Part shown: positions 1 to 9,800 of the stretch, one piece after another
How the letters are laid out: each line of letters opens with the position of its first letter
Position numbering within the stretch: position 1 is the stretch's first letter
Virus record (IMG/VR): IMGVR_UViG_3300028068_000038
Span: 1-40,028 of that record
Source: a virus
Length of the DNA stretch: 40,028 nt
Strand: one strand, 5' to 3'
Translations under genes and position numbers: made by a program
The notes under the pieces: generated by a model
Databases searched by the model: none
What the model was told of the DNA's origin: nothing
Seen by the model: only the letters and a program-made list of their open reading frames with translations

Positions 1-84
1 GGAAAGTTCCTCAAGCGTCCCTTCGCCTTGATCGTAGGCGGAAAGCAGTTTACGGCGCAGATCATCCCCAAGGGGTTTTCCCAT
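1..84 (-). CDS. IS630-family transposase, N-terminal fragment
   Basis: The reading frame starts at ATG 84 on the minus strand and continues past position 1, so only 28 residues are visible. They begin MGKPLGDDLRRKLLSAY and continue with D-Q-G-E-G, which matches the start of the helix-turn-helix domain of IS630-family transposases (pattern MGKxLSxDLRxRxxxAxExGEG). AAGGA lies just before the ATG and is a good ribosome-binding site. The catalytic DDE domain lies outside the window, so activity cannot be judged. The same frame is open upstream as far as position 330. Confidence 0.7.
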   Translation of the reverse strand, partial: MGKPLGDDLRRKLLSAYDQGEGTLEELS

Positions 85-176
85 GTCCTTATTCGCCGCA
101 GAGTCTCGCCAGAAACAGTGTGGCTGCAGAAATTCCGTTACAGTGAAAACAGGCGTTCGATTACAGTACCACTGTA
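1..176 (-). mobile_element. Partial IS630-like insertion sequence (runs off left edge)
   Basis: Only the 5' end of an insertion sequence is in the window. It is recognised by the transposase start at position 84. The outer boundary is unresolved. Three copies of TTACAGT occur at 138-144 and 161-167 (plus) and 171-177 (inverted), and TA followed by CAGT is typical of Tc1/mariner/IS630 ends, so the end could lie near 176 or closer to 140. The neighbour on the other side is the phage tail-fibre region, so the element seems to sit inside or at the edge of the prophage. Confidence 0.55.
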
Positions 177-327
177 AAAGAATTCCTGTATTCCATTTTT
201 CATAGATTCCAAAGGCTGCCCGAGTCGACCCTCCATGCCCTCCCAAATTTCCTGCGCTCGTCAGAACGCCAGATGCCTCGATAAATTCAGCCGTAGTTAT
301 CCCCAGCCAAGCTACTGCCGAGCCGCT
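85..327 (-). pseudogene. Possible tail-fibre remnant next to the insertion sequence
   Basis: No ATG- or GTG-started gene fills this stretch. One minus-strand frame is nevertheless open from about 330 into the transposase frame. It encodes AAFGIYEKWNTGILLQW at 228-163, similar in style to the G-x-x-K-x-x-x-G-L-I-I-Q-W signature of phage tail-fibre C-termini. I read this as the end of a fibre gene whose start or end was destroyed by the insertion sequence. A short competing frame from ATG 237 (32 codons) is the alternative. Evidence is weak. Confidence 0.3.
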
Positions 328-1462
328 AAGATATGGCGTTTACGACGACCGTCGCAGCGACAATTTGCTGGCCGAGAGTCACCCCAGTCCAAGTGATACC
401 CGGCATCGAACGAGTTCCTGCTGCTAGGTTCGCTCCCTGAATCACAACAATCGGATGTGAGGTTCCCTGTCCAAGAAAAGTGAGTAAAGTAAAGTCCGTT
501 TGTGCCGCAGCGCTCGTGGCGCCATCCGCCTCAAATCCCGCAAATACCAATGCGGGGCCGCCCGAAAACGACTGAGCCAAAGGAGCAAAGGATGTCGCTC
601 CTGTGTTGCTTGGCTGCCCTAGACTCACGGCCAAAGCACTCACATAGCCAGCATTTTCGATCTCTACCGCGAATACATTGAGCACGTCACCGCTCGGCGT
701 GAAACTCCAAGATTGGCCATCTCCAGAGACTACCGGCTTTAGATAGACGCCAATTTCTTCGTTAGTCACCATGACCGCGGAGAACAGACTTACGCCGTCA
801 GGAGGCGTAACGTTGTTCGCCCAGCCGCCCACGATAAACAGGAGCAAATTCCCAGGGGTTGGAGTGCTTGGAAAAGTGACATTCACGGGGGAACCGCTAT
901 TAGATGCTTGCGCTGACTGCACTACGGTAGGAGCTATGCCTCCGCTGCCCCCACTTCCTCCGCTGGGCGCAACCCAGGATGGAGACGCTGTCGATCCGTT
1001 TGATTGGAGCACCTGGCCGCTGGTGCCGGGAGCGAGTCGCGTCGGAGCTCCTGATGCGCCGCCAACGATAAGATCACCTTCGGTGGTCATGGGGTTCGTC
1101 ATGCCCCCGCCAGAGCCCCCACCAACCGCTGAGATCACGCCATCATCAATTGTGATCGTCGTGCCGTCAGGCTGGACAATGCCCGGCGCGGAAGTAGTCG
1201 CGATCGGCGTCGAGGGAGGCACATACCAAGTGCCGTCCGCTTTCAGCACTTTGCCCGCAGCGGCATCGCCAGCGGCTGGCGCGGGCACAACGCCCATGCT
1301 TCCGCCAGCGCCGGTGTCGCCCGTGAATTTCGGCACGTAGGCCGAGACATTCCTAGCTATCGTGGAATCGAGAGACGGGGCGTCTGCCTGCCATTCGACA
1401 TTCAAGGTACCGGCGGGAGCTGCGGGAGTCGAGTTATTGAGATTGATGATCTGCGTTGGCAT
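326..1462 (-). CDS. Tail-fibre-like virion protein
   Basis: This 378-residue protein is the last intact gene of the tail operon, starting 2 nt after the tip-protein gene ends. GGGAG precedes its ATG. The N-terminal half is low in charge and has Gly/Ser-rich hinges (SGGGSGGG-type around residues 115-120 and 165-175). It also holds the pattern AAGKVLKADGTWYVP, a short motif seen in many phage fibre repeats (KVLxxDGTW), and MTTEGDLIVGGASGAPTRL, another common fibre motif. The C-terminal 200 residues are beta-rich with no recognisable enzyme motif and may be the receptor-binding head. Position and composition support a fibre; the exact role is inferred. Confidence 0.65.
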   Translation of the reverse strand: MPTQIINLNNSTPAAPAGTLNVEWQADAPSLDSTIARNVSAYVPKFTGDTGAGGSMGVVPAPAAGDAAAGKVLKADGTWYVPPSTPIATTSAPGIVQPDGTTITIDDGVISAVGGGSGGGMTNPMTTEGDLIVGGASGAPTRLAPGTSGQVLQSNGSTASPSWVAPSGGSGGSGGIAPTVVQSAQASNSGSPVNVTFPSTPTPGNLLLFIVGGWANNVTPPDGVSLFSAVMVTNEEIGVYLKPVVSGDGQSWSFTPSGDVLNVFAVEIENAGYVSALAVSLGQPSNTGATSFAPLAQSFSGGPALVFAGFEADGATSAAAQTDFTLLTFLGQGTSHPIVVIQGANLAAGTRSMPGITWTGVTLGQQIVAATVVVNAIS

Positions 1463-1463
1463 G

Positions 1464-4400
1464 TTAGCTCCCGTTGATTGTCCAGCCGCCGCCGCCTTCG
1501 CCTGTGCTGGCCCAGACAGTAACTGGGGCTGAACCGGATGCGGTTACATCCGCCACACTTGTGGCGGCGATGGTGTGCGATCCAGCCGCATTCGGTGCCG
1601 TATAAAGCCCGGCGGCGCTGATCGTGCCCACAGTTACATTGCCGCCCACGATGCCATCCACGCTCCAGGTCACGTTGGGGTTGGCGTTATTCGCCACGGT
1701 GGCGGCGAACTGCTGCGTCGTACCCGTCATGATGCTCGCGGAGGCCGGGGTCACCGTGACCAAAGTCAGCGCGGCAGTCGTGGGAGTGCAATAGATGCCA
1801 AGGACATCTGCGGTTCCAGGCCAGGTGTCGCCTGAGCCATCCTGGAAGGAGATATGGACGACATTGTCGGCATCCAGATAACACGAACCGACACCCTGCG
1901 CGTGCTGAGTGTTGGCCTCGGGCTGTCCGTTGCTCGATCCGATCAGGACTTCAAGGGTAGCTCCGTCACCCGCAGCGTCAGGCAATGCGAGCGTCGCGCC
2001 GTTCGCCATACTCTTTGCGCAGCCAGCGCCGAAGACGATGCCATTCGCAAGCGGAATCTCCATCCAGTTACCGCCGCTGAGGGCTTGCGTGGTGACGGTG
2101 CCCATGTTGTTTTTCCACGCGAAGACAAGCACCGAGGCGTTTCCGTGCCAAAGGTTGCCGCTGCCGTCGGTGATGTCAAAGTGGACGACCAGGTCCGCAT
2201 CGACATAAGCGCCCATCATATGCGCTACGTTGTTGCCGGACGTCGGCCCATCGTGCATTTCCGCGACGGCGAAGCTTTGCGCGGCTGTATAACCTGGCGG
2301 CAGAACGATAGAGGCTCCATCCGCCAGAACGCCGTTGCCGAAGAGGATGGTTTCGCCGCCGGGAAGAGTTAGCTCAAGCCAAGTGAGGCCATTGCTCGAT
2401 GTGGTTGTATCTGGGCTGAGCCAGCTCAAAGCCGCATAGTTCACGTCACCGTTCCATACGAAGCCTTCCCAGTCGGAGTAATTGAGTGTGAGAAGCCGCG
2501 TGGCACTCGCCGCGCATAACACAATTGCGCTCGCGGAATGATCGTTTCCCGGCACGTTCGCGCCCGCGGCCGAGGCCCAGGCGAGCAGGTTTGCAGCCGG
2601 GAAGCCTGACGACGGCAGTTGAAAGGGCTGGCCGCTAGGTAACTGGCCGCTGAAGAACACGAAGGTGCCACCATTCGCGAGCGGGATGCTGGTATAACTG
2701 GCATCGTTGCCGGAATCGCTGCCCGGCACGCTGGGCCAGCCAGCCTGGGTCGGGTCGCTGGTGTCGTATAGGATCGCTTCGTTATACGGTCCTAGCGTGA
2801 ACTCGATTTCGCCCGAATTCTCGTCGGGCTTGAGGGCAATTTCTCCTCCCGTGCCGGCGGCATGGCAGGTTGGCGGATAAACAGTGCGATCGAGTACTTC
2901 GTACTCGCCGGCATATTGAAAGTTTGTAGTGTCATCGAGAGTGGTGTGATCGCCCGGTTCCACAGCACAGGCCAGGTTCCCAAAGACGTCCTTTGCAAAC
3001 ATGCTGGTGCGCAGCTTGACGCTGGGCGGAGTGACATAGGGCGCCGTGGGCTGACCATCAGGGCCGGTCGGATCAATCCCCAGCAGCCGATCACGCTCGT
3101 AGCAAGTGAGGCGGCTGGCCTGATCCCAGGTCATAGTGGCGAAGTCGAGCTCCTGTTTTACCTTGTTGCGCTGCCGTGCAAGGCCAAGGCCCACGACGCC
3201 GCGGGCCAGCATATTGGCCTTGTGCCAGAACTCCGGCGCGCGTTCCTTGAAGCGCGAATAGAGCAGCCCGCATCCACCCACCGCGCCCACGCTGGCGGGA
3301 TAATTTGAGCCTTTTGGCACAAGAACAAAAGTCGTCGGATCGATCTCGGTTGATGTGCCTGGATTGATGACGTCGGGCACGCTGTAGACTTGCCACTGAC
3401 CATCGTAGGTTGTACTGGTTCCGCCGATGGCGATCCAATCCTGTGCCTCGAAGGGATGCGGCTCTTTGGTAGTAACCGTGGGCCGTACACCCGCGCCGCC
3501 GACAATCGAGGCGATCTGGCTGCATTCCGGCACCAGCAGGTCGCGGAATTTGGCGATGTAGCGATTTGCGCTTTTGTGCAGCGACTGATCGCTTGCATTC
3601 CACGAGCCGGGCAGAATATGGGCGCGGCTGAAGGTAAAAACGCTCGACCGGGGCATATCGCACTTGAGGCCGATCTTCCCGGCGTACTCGGTTGAGAAAC
3701 TGCGGCAGCAGAGCAGAATTTGCTCCAGTACGGCTTGCAGCGTGGTCTGGGTACTGAACGAATAGTTGCCCGAAAAGCGCGGCCGGCCGTTCGCGAGAAA
3801 TTCATCGAAGTATTGCGCGGCCGTGTAGATCGATCCCCAGTCAAAGCGGTTCTGCACCGCTGCGGTCAAAGCGTCCGGGCCAACGTTGAGCGTCAGGCCA
3901 TAATCGGGCATGATCTTGCGGCGCAGTAACACGTCCACGAAGTGCCAAGCAGGATTCGTTGTGAAGGCATAGCCAGTCTGATTGCCTTCGTCGTCAAAGA
4001 GGCGGCAGCGCAATGCGCGCCAGAGGCCGATGGGCGCGATGTCGGTCCACTGGCTGGGGTCGTTGCCATTGTTGCTCGTCTGATTGACCACAGGCTGTTT
4101 GCGCATCAGCGCGTAGTAGGCGATGCGCGAGTAAGCCAGCGGCTGGATCGCTGGCGGAAAGAGCGGCCACAGCAGATCGACGTTCTGATCCGGGCCGGTG
4201 GAGCTGGGCGTGAGCGATGCGCCAAGCGGAGTGTCGCAACCGGAGTGGAAATTGAAGACGAAGCCTTCAACGTTGTCGAGAGCGGCCAGCCAATTATATC
4301 CGTAGTTGCGGATGACCTTAGCCGCGGGTGCATTTCCGCCCATCCAGACCAGCAGATCGTTGATCCACAGCTCGCTGCACCCATCCCACTCGCCATGACC

Positions 4401-4571
4401 GAGCAGCCATATCCCCAGGCGGGTGTACATATTGACGGAATCTCCGGTGTTCTGGAGCATGTAGTATTCAGCGCGCTTTCCCGTCGCCCAGGCATAGCCG
4501 TAGGTCAGCGGAATCGGCTGGCCGGTGGTCTCGCTGGCGCTGCTGGTCTGGGTTGTGGCGGCGTTCGCCAT
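1464..4571 (-). CDS. Large tail tip / host-attachment protein with C-terminal Ig-like domain
   Basis: The protein has 1035 residues from ATG 4571, which overlaps the TAA of the preceding gene; GGAGG sits 8 nt upstream. A longer open frame to 4754 lacks such a site. The N-terminal 550 residues are rich in Trp and Tyr and hold the tip core; the size and the position after the distal-tail and Cys-rich hub proteins fit the gpJ/GTA tip role. The middle contains repeated beta modules of about 90 residues with shared motifs such as F-G-N-G and L-P-x-G. The last 90 residues form a bacterial Ig-like domain (VTPASASIMTGTTQQFAATV, then TWSVDG and GLYTAP). Such domains on tips are thought to bind carbohydrate surfaces. 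The tip role is well supported; subdomain functions are inferred. Confidence 0.7.
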   Translation of the reverse strand: MANAATTQTSSASETTGQPIPLTYGYAWATGKRAEYYMLQNTGDSVNMYTRLGIWLLGHGEWDGCSELWINDLLVWMGGNAPAAKVIRNYGYNWLAALDNVEGFVFNFHSGCDTPLGASLTPSSTGPDQNVDLLWPLFPPAIQPLAYSRIAYYALMRKQPVVNQTSNNGNDPSQWTDIAPIGLWRALRCRLFDDEGNQTGYAFTTNPAWHFVDVLLRRKIMPDYGLTLNVGPDALTAAVQNRFDWGSIYTAAQYFDEFLANGRPRFSGNYSFSTQTTLQAVLEQILLCCRSFSTEYAGKIGLKCDMPRSSVFTFSRAHILPGSWNASDQSLHKSANRYIAKFRDLLVPECSQIASIVGGAGVRPTVTTKEPHPFEAQDWIAIGGTSTTYDGQWQVYSVPDVINPGTSTEIDPTTFVLVPKGSNYPASVGAVGGCGLLYSRFKERAPEFWHKANMLARGVVGLGLARQRNKVKQELDFATMTWDQASRLTCYERDRLLGIDPTGPDGQPTAPYVTPPSVKLRTSMFAKDVFGNLACAVEPGDHTTLDDTTNFQYAGEYEVLDRTVYPPTCHAAGTGGEIALKPDENSGEIEFTLGPYNEAILYDTSDPTQAGWPSVPGSDSGNDASYTSIPLANGGTFVFFSGQLPSGQPFQLPSSGFPAANLLAWASAAGANVPGNDHSASAIVLCAASATRLLTLNYSDWEGFVWNGDVNYAALSWLSPDTTTSSNGLTWLELTLPGGETILFGNGVLADGASIVLPPGYTAAQSFAVAEMHDGPTSGNNVAHMMGAYVDADLVVHFDITDGSGNLWHGNASVLVFAWKNNMGTVTTQALSGGNWMEIPLANGIVFGAGCAKSMANGATLALPDAAGDGATLEVLIGSSNGQPEANTQHAQGVGSCYLDADNVVHISFQDGSGDTWPGTADVLGIYCTPTTAALTLVTVTPASASIMTGTTQQFAATVANNANPNVTWSVDGIVGGNVTVGTISAAGLYTAPNAAGSHTIAATSVADVTASGSAPVTVWASTGEGGGGWTINGS

Positions 4572-5695
4572 TAGATGGTCCTCCGCCGGTTGATCACGTT
4601 CAGCGCGGTGTTGGCAGCGGCTTCGCCGTAATTCTTCTCGTAATTGTTCATCGCTACCATGATCCGGCTGAGCGACTGGCAGCTCTGGTAGCTGTAATTG
4701 CACTCGGTGGCTTGCGTTGAACCGCAGCGCGCTCCGCCCCACTGGAGCTGGCACGTTTCGCAGTAGATTTCAAGCGGGGTATCGTCTTGCGACGGGTTGA
4801 GGAGTTGTGCGCCCTTCAAGATCGCGGTGTCCACGCCGATCGGGTCGAGGGTCAGTGTGCCATGGACCTCAAGCCATGAGTCCTGGGCGTCAGCTTGGTA
4901 GCAGCGATAGACGAACATCGCGCCCTCAAGCGTGGAGCGGCGCACGATCTTCTCGAAGTCGCGGCTGAGCGTGTCGCCGCTGAGATTCTGGATCACGAAC
5001 GCGCCCACGTCGGTCTGGAGCGAACGATGAAAGCTGAACTGCGGGACGCCGACGAGCCAGGGAAGATAAGGGCCTCCGCCGTAGGTTTCACCGGCGTAAT
5101 TTTGGCCTCCAGAATAGCTCACACCGGGCAAAGAATAGACAACACACATGTAGCCCTTCAGGTCGAAATCAATCAAGCCCGGTCCTTCGTCGGGATAATA
5201 GCCGACGTATGCGATGAAACTAAAGACTCCACTTCCATCCGATGTCGCGACAAGATTCTCTGACCAGAGGGTTCCGGAAAATGAGCCTGTCGGCTGAGTC
5301 ATTCCAGGTGCGCTGATGACGAAGCCACCGCAGCCAGTGCATGCTACCTTTCCGGTAATGACCGCATAAACAGCGGAGATCACAGCGCCTTTGGGAAGGA
5401 CGGGGGCCTCCAATGTCTCATTTTTGTTGGTCGCATAGAATTGCGATGAATTGGAAGATTTCTTTAAAGAAATAGGGCCAGTCCAAACCGCAATTCCGCC
5501 TCCTGCGCCGCTTCCCGCGCCTCGGGGAACAATAAGATCAGCCGGAGCGCTCGTGATCACGTTCGGTGCGTTGCTGGGCCGATCCGACCAGTAGTGAAGA
5601 TTGCCGTTGGTATCCTGCACGTCGAGCAGGTTCACCGGCGCGATGCCCGTGTGCGCACCGCCAACAGCCAAGAGACGCGACGAATAGTTGGTCAC
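4571..5695 (-). CDS. Tail hub protein, phage BR0599/DUF2163-like, Cys-rich C-terminus
   Basis: This 374-residue protein starts at GTG 5695, overlapping the TGA of the upstream gene (GTGA), with GGAGGTG 7 nt ahead. Near the C-terminus are six cysteines in the order CETCQLQWGGARCGS, then C-N-Y and SCQSL, the arrangement of the BR0599/DUF2163 family. That family lies between the distal-tail and tip genes in transposable siphophages and gene transfer agents. Homologues may bind an iron-sulfur cluster or zinc at the tail hub. The segment before it (GTLTLDPIGVDTAILKG) also fits the family. The upstream third is Gly- and Ser-rich and may be an insertion. Confidence 0.65.
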   Translation of the reverse strand: MTNYSSRLLAVGGAHTGIAPVNLLDVQDTNGNLHYWSDRPSNAPNVITSAPADLIVPRGAGSGAGGGIAVWTGPISLKKSSNSSQFYATNKNETLEAPVLPKGAVISAVYAVITGKVACTGCGGFVISAPGMTQPTGSFSGTLWSENLVATSDGSGVFSFIAYVGYYPDEGPGLIDFDLKGYMCVVYSLPGVSYSGGQNYAGETYGGGPYLPWLVGVPQFSFHRSLQTDVGAFVIQNLSGDTLSRDFEKIVRRSTLEGAMFVYRCYQADAQDSWLEVHGTLTLDPIGVDTAILKGAQLLNPSQDDTPLEIYCETCQLQWGGARCGSTQATECNYSYQSCQSLSRIMVAMNNYEKNYGEAAANTALNVINRRRTI

Positions 5696-6846
5696 CGCAT
5701 CACCTCCAGCGCGTACCAGCTCACCGCGATGCCACCCGGTGTGCCCGGCGTTGTGTCGGTCAGATTCGAACCCACGATGGCATCGAGAAGCGTGCCCGCA
5801 AATGTCATCGCGGTACCACCAGCGATGGTGGCCGTGATACCGTAGCCGCCCGCATTGATCGTCACCGCCAGGTTGGCGAGTGTATCCGTGCTTCCAGCCG
5901 TGCCCAGAGGCAGATTCGTAACCGTGCCTGTCGCGTTGGTGATGGCCAGCGAGCCGCCGAGCACATCTTGCGATTGAGCCACTGCAAGCGTCCCGGCCAG
6001 AGAAGCCAGAACCGGAGCCGCGTTGACGACCGGAGGAACCCGCCAGGAATAGGTACCGTCGCAGACCACCTGGACACGATGAATATCGAGCGGAAGATTC
6101 TGGTACGAGGCCACGATCTGCGGCCCTTGATCCGTGGCCGCAAAGAGGCTGAGCGTCTCCACCAGCACGCCATCAATATACAGATCCGCGTTGCCGAACT
6201 CCGGACCTTTCAGTATGTAGAGCCGGAAGCCGTAGCCGCGATATTCGTAGCAGGCCCAGTCGCCAGCCGTGCCCGCATCGTCCATCGTGGTGTAGGCCGT
6301 GCCCGCGGCGAGAGGGACGTGCTCTGTGCCCTGGCTGCCGGCGATGGCCGTGCGCGCTGTTTGTGTCCATGCGCCGCTGGTGGCCAGCTTCTGATCGCCA
6401 GAATCGTTTGCTGCGAAGAATGCAATCGCGTCACCGGCCCAGTCGCTGGGGTACACCAGCATCTGCTGCTGCGGGATCTCCTCGAAGGTCACGTTCTGTA
6501 CGTCCCACATGCCGTTGCCCGTTTCGACGGGCACAACCTCAGTGGTGAACCTGCCGACGTACTGACGGCCTCCGCCATCCCAGTCGATGATGGTAAAGAA
6601 GCCGTCTTCGTACTGCTCGCCATACCTCTTCAGCCGCTGTACGCAAGCCCAAGTGCGCGCCAACCACGAAAAATTGAAGCTATGTCCGGTGTTCTGCGTT
6701 TCTCTCGTCCAGGGTGTGCCCCCGACAGCCTTTTTGTTCAGCTTGGTACTGACCCGCTTGCGCGTGAAGCCGTAGTTGGGCGTCATCGAATCCTGGATGT
6801 CTTCTTCCCAGATCGTCGTCGGGTTAAGAATGTCGCTGGCTGGCAT
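5692..6846 (-). CDS. Distal tail protein-like
   Basis: This 384-residue product starts at ATG 6846, sharing one base with the tape-measure stop (TGATG), behind a GGAGGAGG ribosome-binding site. The first 150 residues are compact, with WTRETQNTGHSFNFSW and FTIIDWDGGGRQYVGRF, a pattern resembling DUF2460-type distal tail proteins that form the ring closing the tail tube. The remaining 230 residues are beta-rich with Ala/Thr/Gly runs and look like added surface domains. Position directly after the tape measure supports a distal-tail role. Family assignment is moderate. Confidence 0.55.
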   Translation of the reverse strand: MPASDILNPTTIWEEDIQDSMTPNYGFTRKRVSTKLNKKAVGGTPWTRETQNTGHSFNFSWLARTWACVQRLKRYGEQYEDGFFTIIDWDGGGRQYVGRFTTEVVPVETGNGMWDVQNVTFEEIPQQQMLVYPSDWAGDAIAFFAANDSGDQKLATSGAWTQTARTAIAGSQGTEHVPLAAGTAYTTMDDAGTAGDWACYEYRGYGFRLYILKGPEFGNADLYIDGVLVETLSLFAATDQGPQIVASYQNLPLDIHRVQVVCDGTYSWRVPPVVNAAPVLASLAGTLAVAQSQDVLGGSLAITNATGTVTNLPLGTAGSTDTLANLAVTINAGGYGITATIAGGTAMTFAGTLLDAIVGSNLTDTTPGTPGGIAVSWYALEVMR

Positions 6847-9800
6847 CAGAGACCTCCTCCCGAGTTCTCGGCATAGCTGTCATTCACGGCGGAGCGGATG
6901 TTGTGCTTGTACTGGTCGAGGAAGCCCGCTACGCCCTTCGCGTCAATGGCGTGGACGTGCAGATGCACATCGCCCATCGAGGCAGGCTGAACAGGCATTT
7001 GCCCGCGATTTCCCTCCGTGACGGCCTTCACGATGTCACTGTTCTGAACCCCTGAAAAGATGCGCTCACCCGCGTGGTTCAAGTTGAGGCCAGTTTCCTG
7101 CACATAGGGATTGCCGGACGCGTAAGACGCGCCGCTGGCCGTGTACATGCTGCGCCCAGCCTTTTGCTCCGCGGTAATCTTCTCCATGAACTGCAGCAGT
7201 TCGGGTTTGATCGTGTTCTGGTAATAGCGACCATCGGCTGGCCCCATTTTGGTCGTCGTTTTGGCCGCCTCCATCTGAAGACTTTGCCCGTCTGAATAAG
7301 CGCCGAGATAATCCATCGAGCCGGAATGGTAGGCTTCCAGGTCCGCCGTGATCCGCGGGCGCACGGTCTTCAGGTCGTATTTCCGCGCTTCTTGGCCGCT
7401 GCCAACGGCTCCTATGATCGCCCCGGCCGCCGCGCCGATCACCATACCCATCGGACCGCCGATCATGAGGCCGAGCTGCGCGCCGCTGGCCGCGCCTTTC
7501 AGTGCTCCGCCAGCTCCGCCGCCTCCCCGCTCCGCCGCATACAAGCCCACCACATCTTGCCCGGCGGTGATCCCTTCAGATACGTCTTGCCGCGCTCCCG
7601 AGCCTCGAGAAGTTCCGGTGCCAGAATTCTTCTGGTCGAGTGCTTGATTCGCGGTCTTATTCAGCGATTCGGCTGAATCGAGGAATCCGGCAGCGGTCGA
7701 GCCTGGCGCTTTGCTGGTGTCCGGCATATGCGTGGTTTGATCGCGGTCGGTCGCAGCGCGCGGGCCAGCGGTGGCCGCACCGCCAAAAGAGCCGGAGTCT
7801 ACGGCAGATCCCGTACCCGGCTCGGTGTCCGCCCCCGCTCCCACACCGATAGAGGAGGAGCCACGAGCGAATCCGGCGTTGGCGTCGTTCAACTGATTGC
7901 CGGTACCCGCTGTTGTCGAGCCCTGATGATGGAAGAGATGTTTTAGCAGGTAATCGCTCTGTTGCTGCTGCTGACGGGGGTGCTGGAACACGCCTTTCAT
8001 CTCTTTGGCGAGAGGGAATTCTTCATAAAGATCGTTTTCCATGCCCTTCCAGAAACCACCTTTCCCTGGAGGTGCATCGGAAGTGACCGTGCCAACAGAA
8101 GCTTTATTGCCGAGCTGATACAGGCTGGAGATCGATCCGAGATATCCGGCAGCGGTTGATCCGGGCGCTTTGCTTATGTCCGGCATATGCGTGCTTTGAT
8201 TTCGGCCATCCGCCGTGCGCATACCAGCAGTAGCTGCGCCGCCGAAGGAACCTGCATCAGCGTCGGGGGCTAAATGAACCCCGGCTTCTGCCCCGGCTCC
8301 CGAGCCCACGCCCCCAGTGGTTGAGCCTTTGGCGCTCCACGCCGGCCCTCCCACCGCAGTCGAAGTGCTGCCCGTGCCCAAGGCCGCATTGCCGGCGGCT
8401 GTGGAAGCCGTGCCCGTGCCAGTTCCTGTGCTGACACCACCCGCGCCTGAAATCGTTGCACTGCCAACATGGATGGTGGCGGAAGCGATGGAAAGCATCT
8501 TGCTCGACTCGGCGCTCATGCCGGCTGCGCCGTGCATCTTGCCGCCCTTGCCGCCGTTGAACACATCACTGAAGATGCCGCTGTCGGGCGTCCGATCCGC
8601 AGCCTTTCCGGTGCCTTGGAAGTGCTGCACTAGCGAAGCGGCCGCATTGCCCGCGGTCTTGTCGCCCAACTTTTCAAGGTATTTGAGGGGGTGATTCATG
8701 CCCTCGAAGAGCTGATCAAATTCGCCAGCCATCTTCTTGTGCGCGTCTTGATTGGCCTCCACCATCTCAGCGTTGGCTTCCGCCTGCGCAGCGGCCGCGC
8801 GGCGCGCGTATTGCACGTCTGCATCCGCCTGCCCGGCCAGTTCCTCTTTGTATCGCTGGAGCTTCTCATCGAGTTCCGCTTGAATCGATGCTGTTTTCTG
8901 CTTCTCCGCGCTCAGCGATTTCACCCGCGCCTGGGCCTCAATATGCTCGGTTTCTTCGATGGACCGCTGATGCTTTGCAGCCAGTTCGTCGGCGGCTTTC
9001 TTCCTCTCCTCGGCATCTGTTTTGTCCTGTGCATGAACTTGCTGATCGGTTTGCTGCCCGATTTCATGTTCCATGGCCAGGCGTTCGCCAGGCGCCAGAT
9101 CCGGGCTGAGGTTTTTGATGCGGTTCTCGCCTTCCTGCTTGATTCGCGCCGTTCCGGTGAGGCCCATCAATTGAGTCTCCTGGCGCATATGTTCGAGTTC
9201 CGCCTGCTGTGTGCGGAGCCGGTTCATCTCCTCGTTATGGAATTTGGTGTGGACGTCTTCAACGGCCTGGGAGCTGGAGATGCCTCTGCGCTTCAGATCC
9301 TCGATAGCGGCCGCTTCCTGCGCGTGATAGAGCGCGGAGCCGCGCAGACCGGATTCCAGCGCCTGCTCGTGGATGCGCGCCAGTTCCTGCGCCTGAGATT
9401 TTGCATCGCCTGTTCCGCCGCCTCCCGTTCCGGCGAGATCTGCGAGAGACTTGTCGGCTTTAGCGTCCGCGAGCAAGTCCTTCGTCCCCTGAGTGCTCGA
9501 AATAGGCGCTCCGGTGCCGAAAACCTCGGTCATTTGACCCTTAGAAAATAAAGCCATCCCTCGATGCGGAGTGCCGACAGAGTTTCCGTAACGCCCCTCT
9601 ACTTCGGATGTATGCCTGGAATCTTCCGCGTCGATCTCGTGCTGTTTCCGCCTTTCTTCGGTGATCTCCTTTTCCTTGCTCAGTCTCCAGTCGTAGGCGT
9701 GTTCCAGCTCGATCGTATCGAGTTTTTGTTCGTGGCGTTGCTCGATAAGGTTCTCTTTGTTCAGCTTGTCGAGTTGTTCCTGAGCCTCCATCTGTTTGAC

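Noticed and set aside
4571-4754. Longer N-terminus for the tip protein (61 extra residues)
   Set aside because: It would overlap the Cys-rich hub gene in its conserved end, and the best ribosome-binding site belongs to ATG 4571.
5566-6876. 436-codon plus-strand frame across the tail genes
   Set aside because: It is antisense to two genes with coupled starts, and its product is Arg-rich with no motif.
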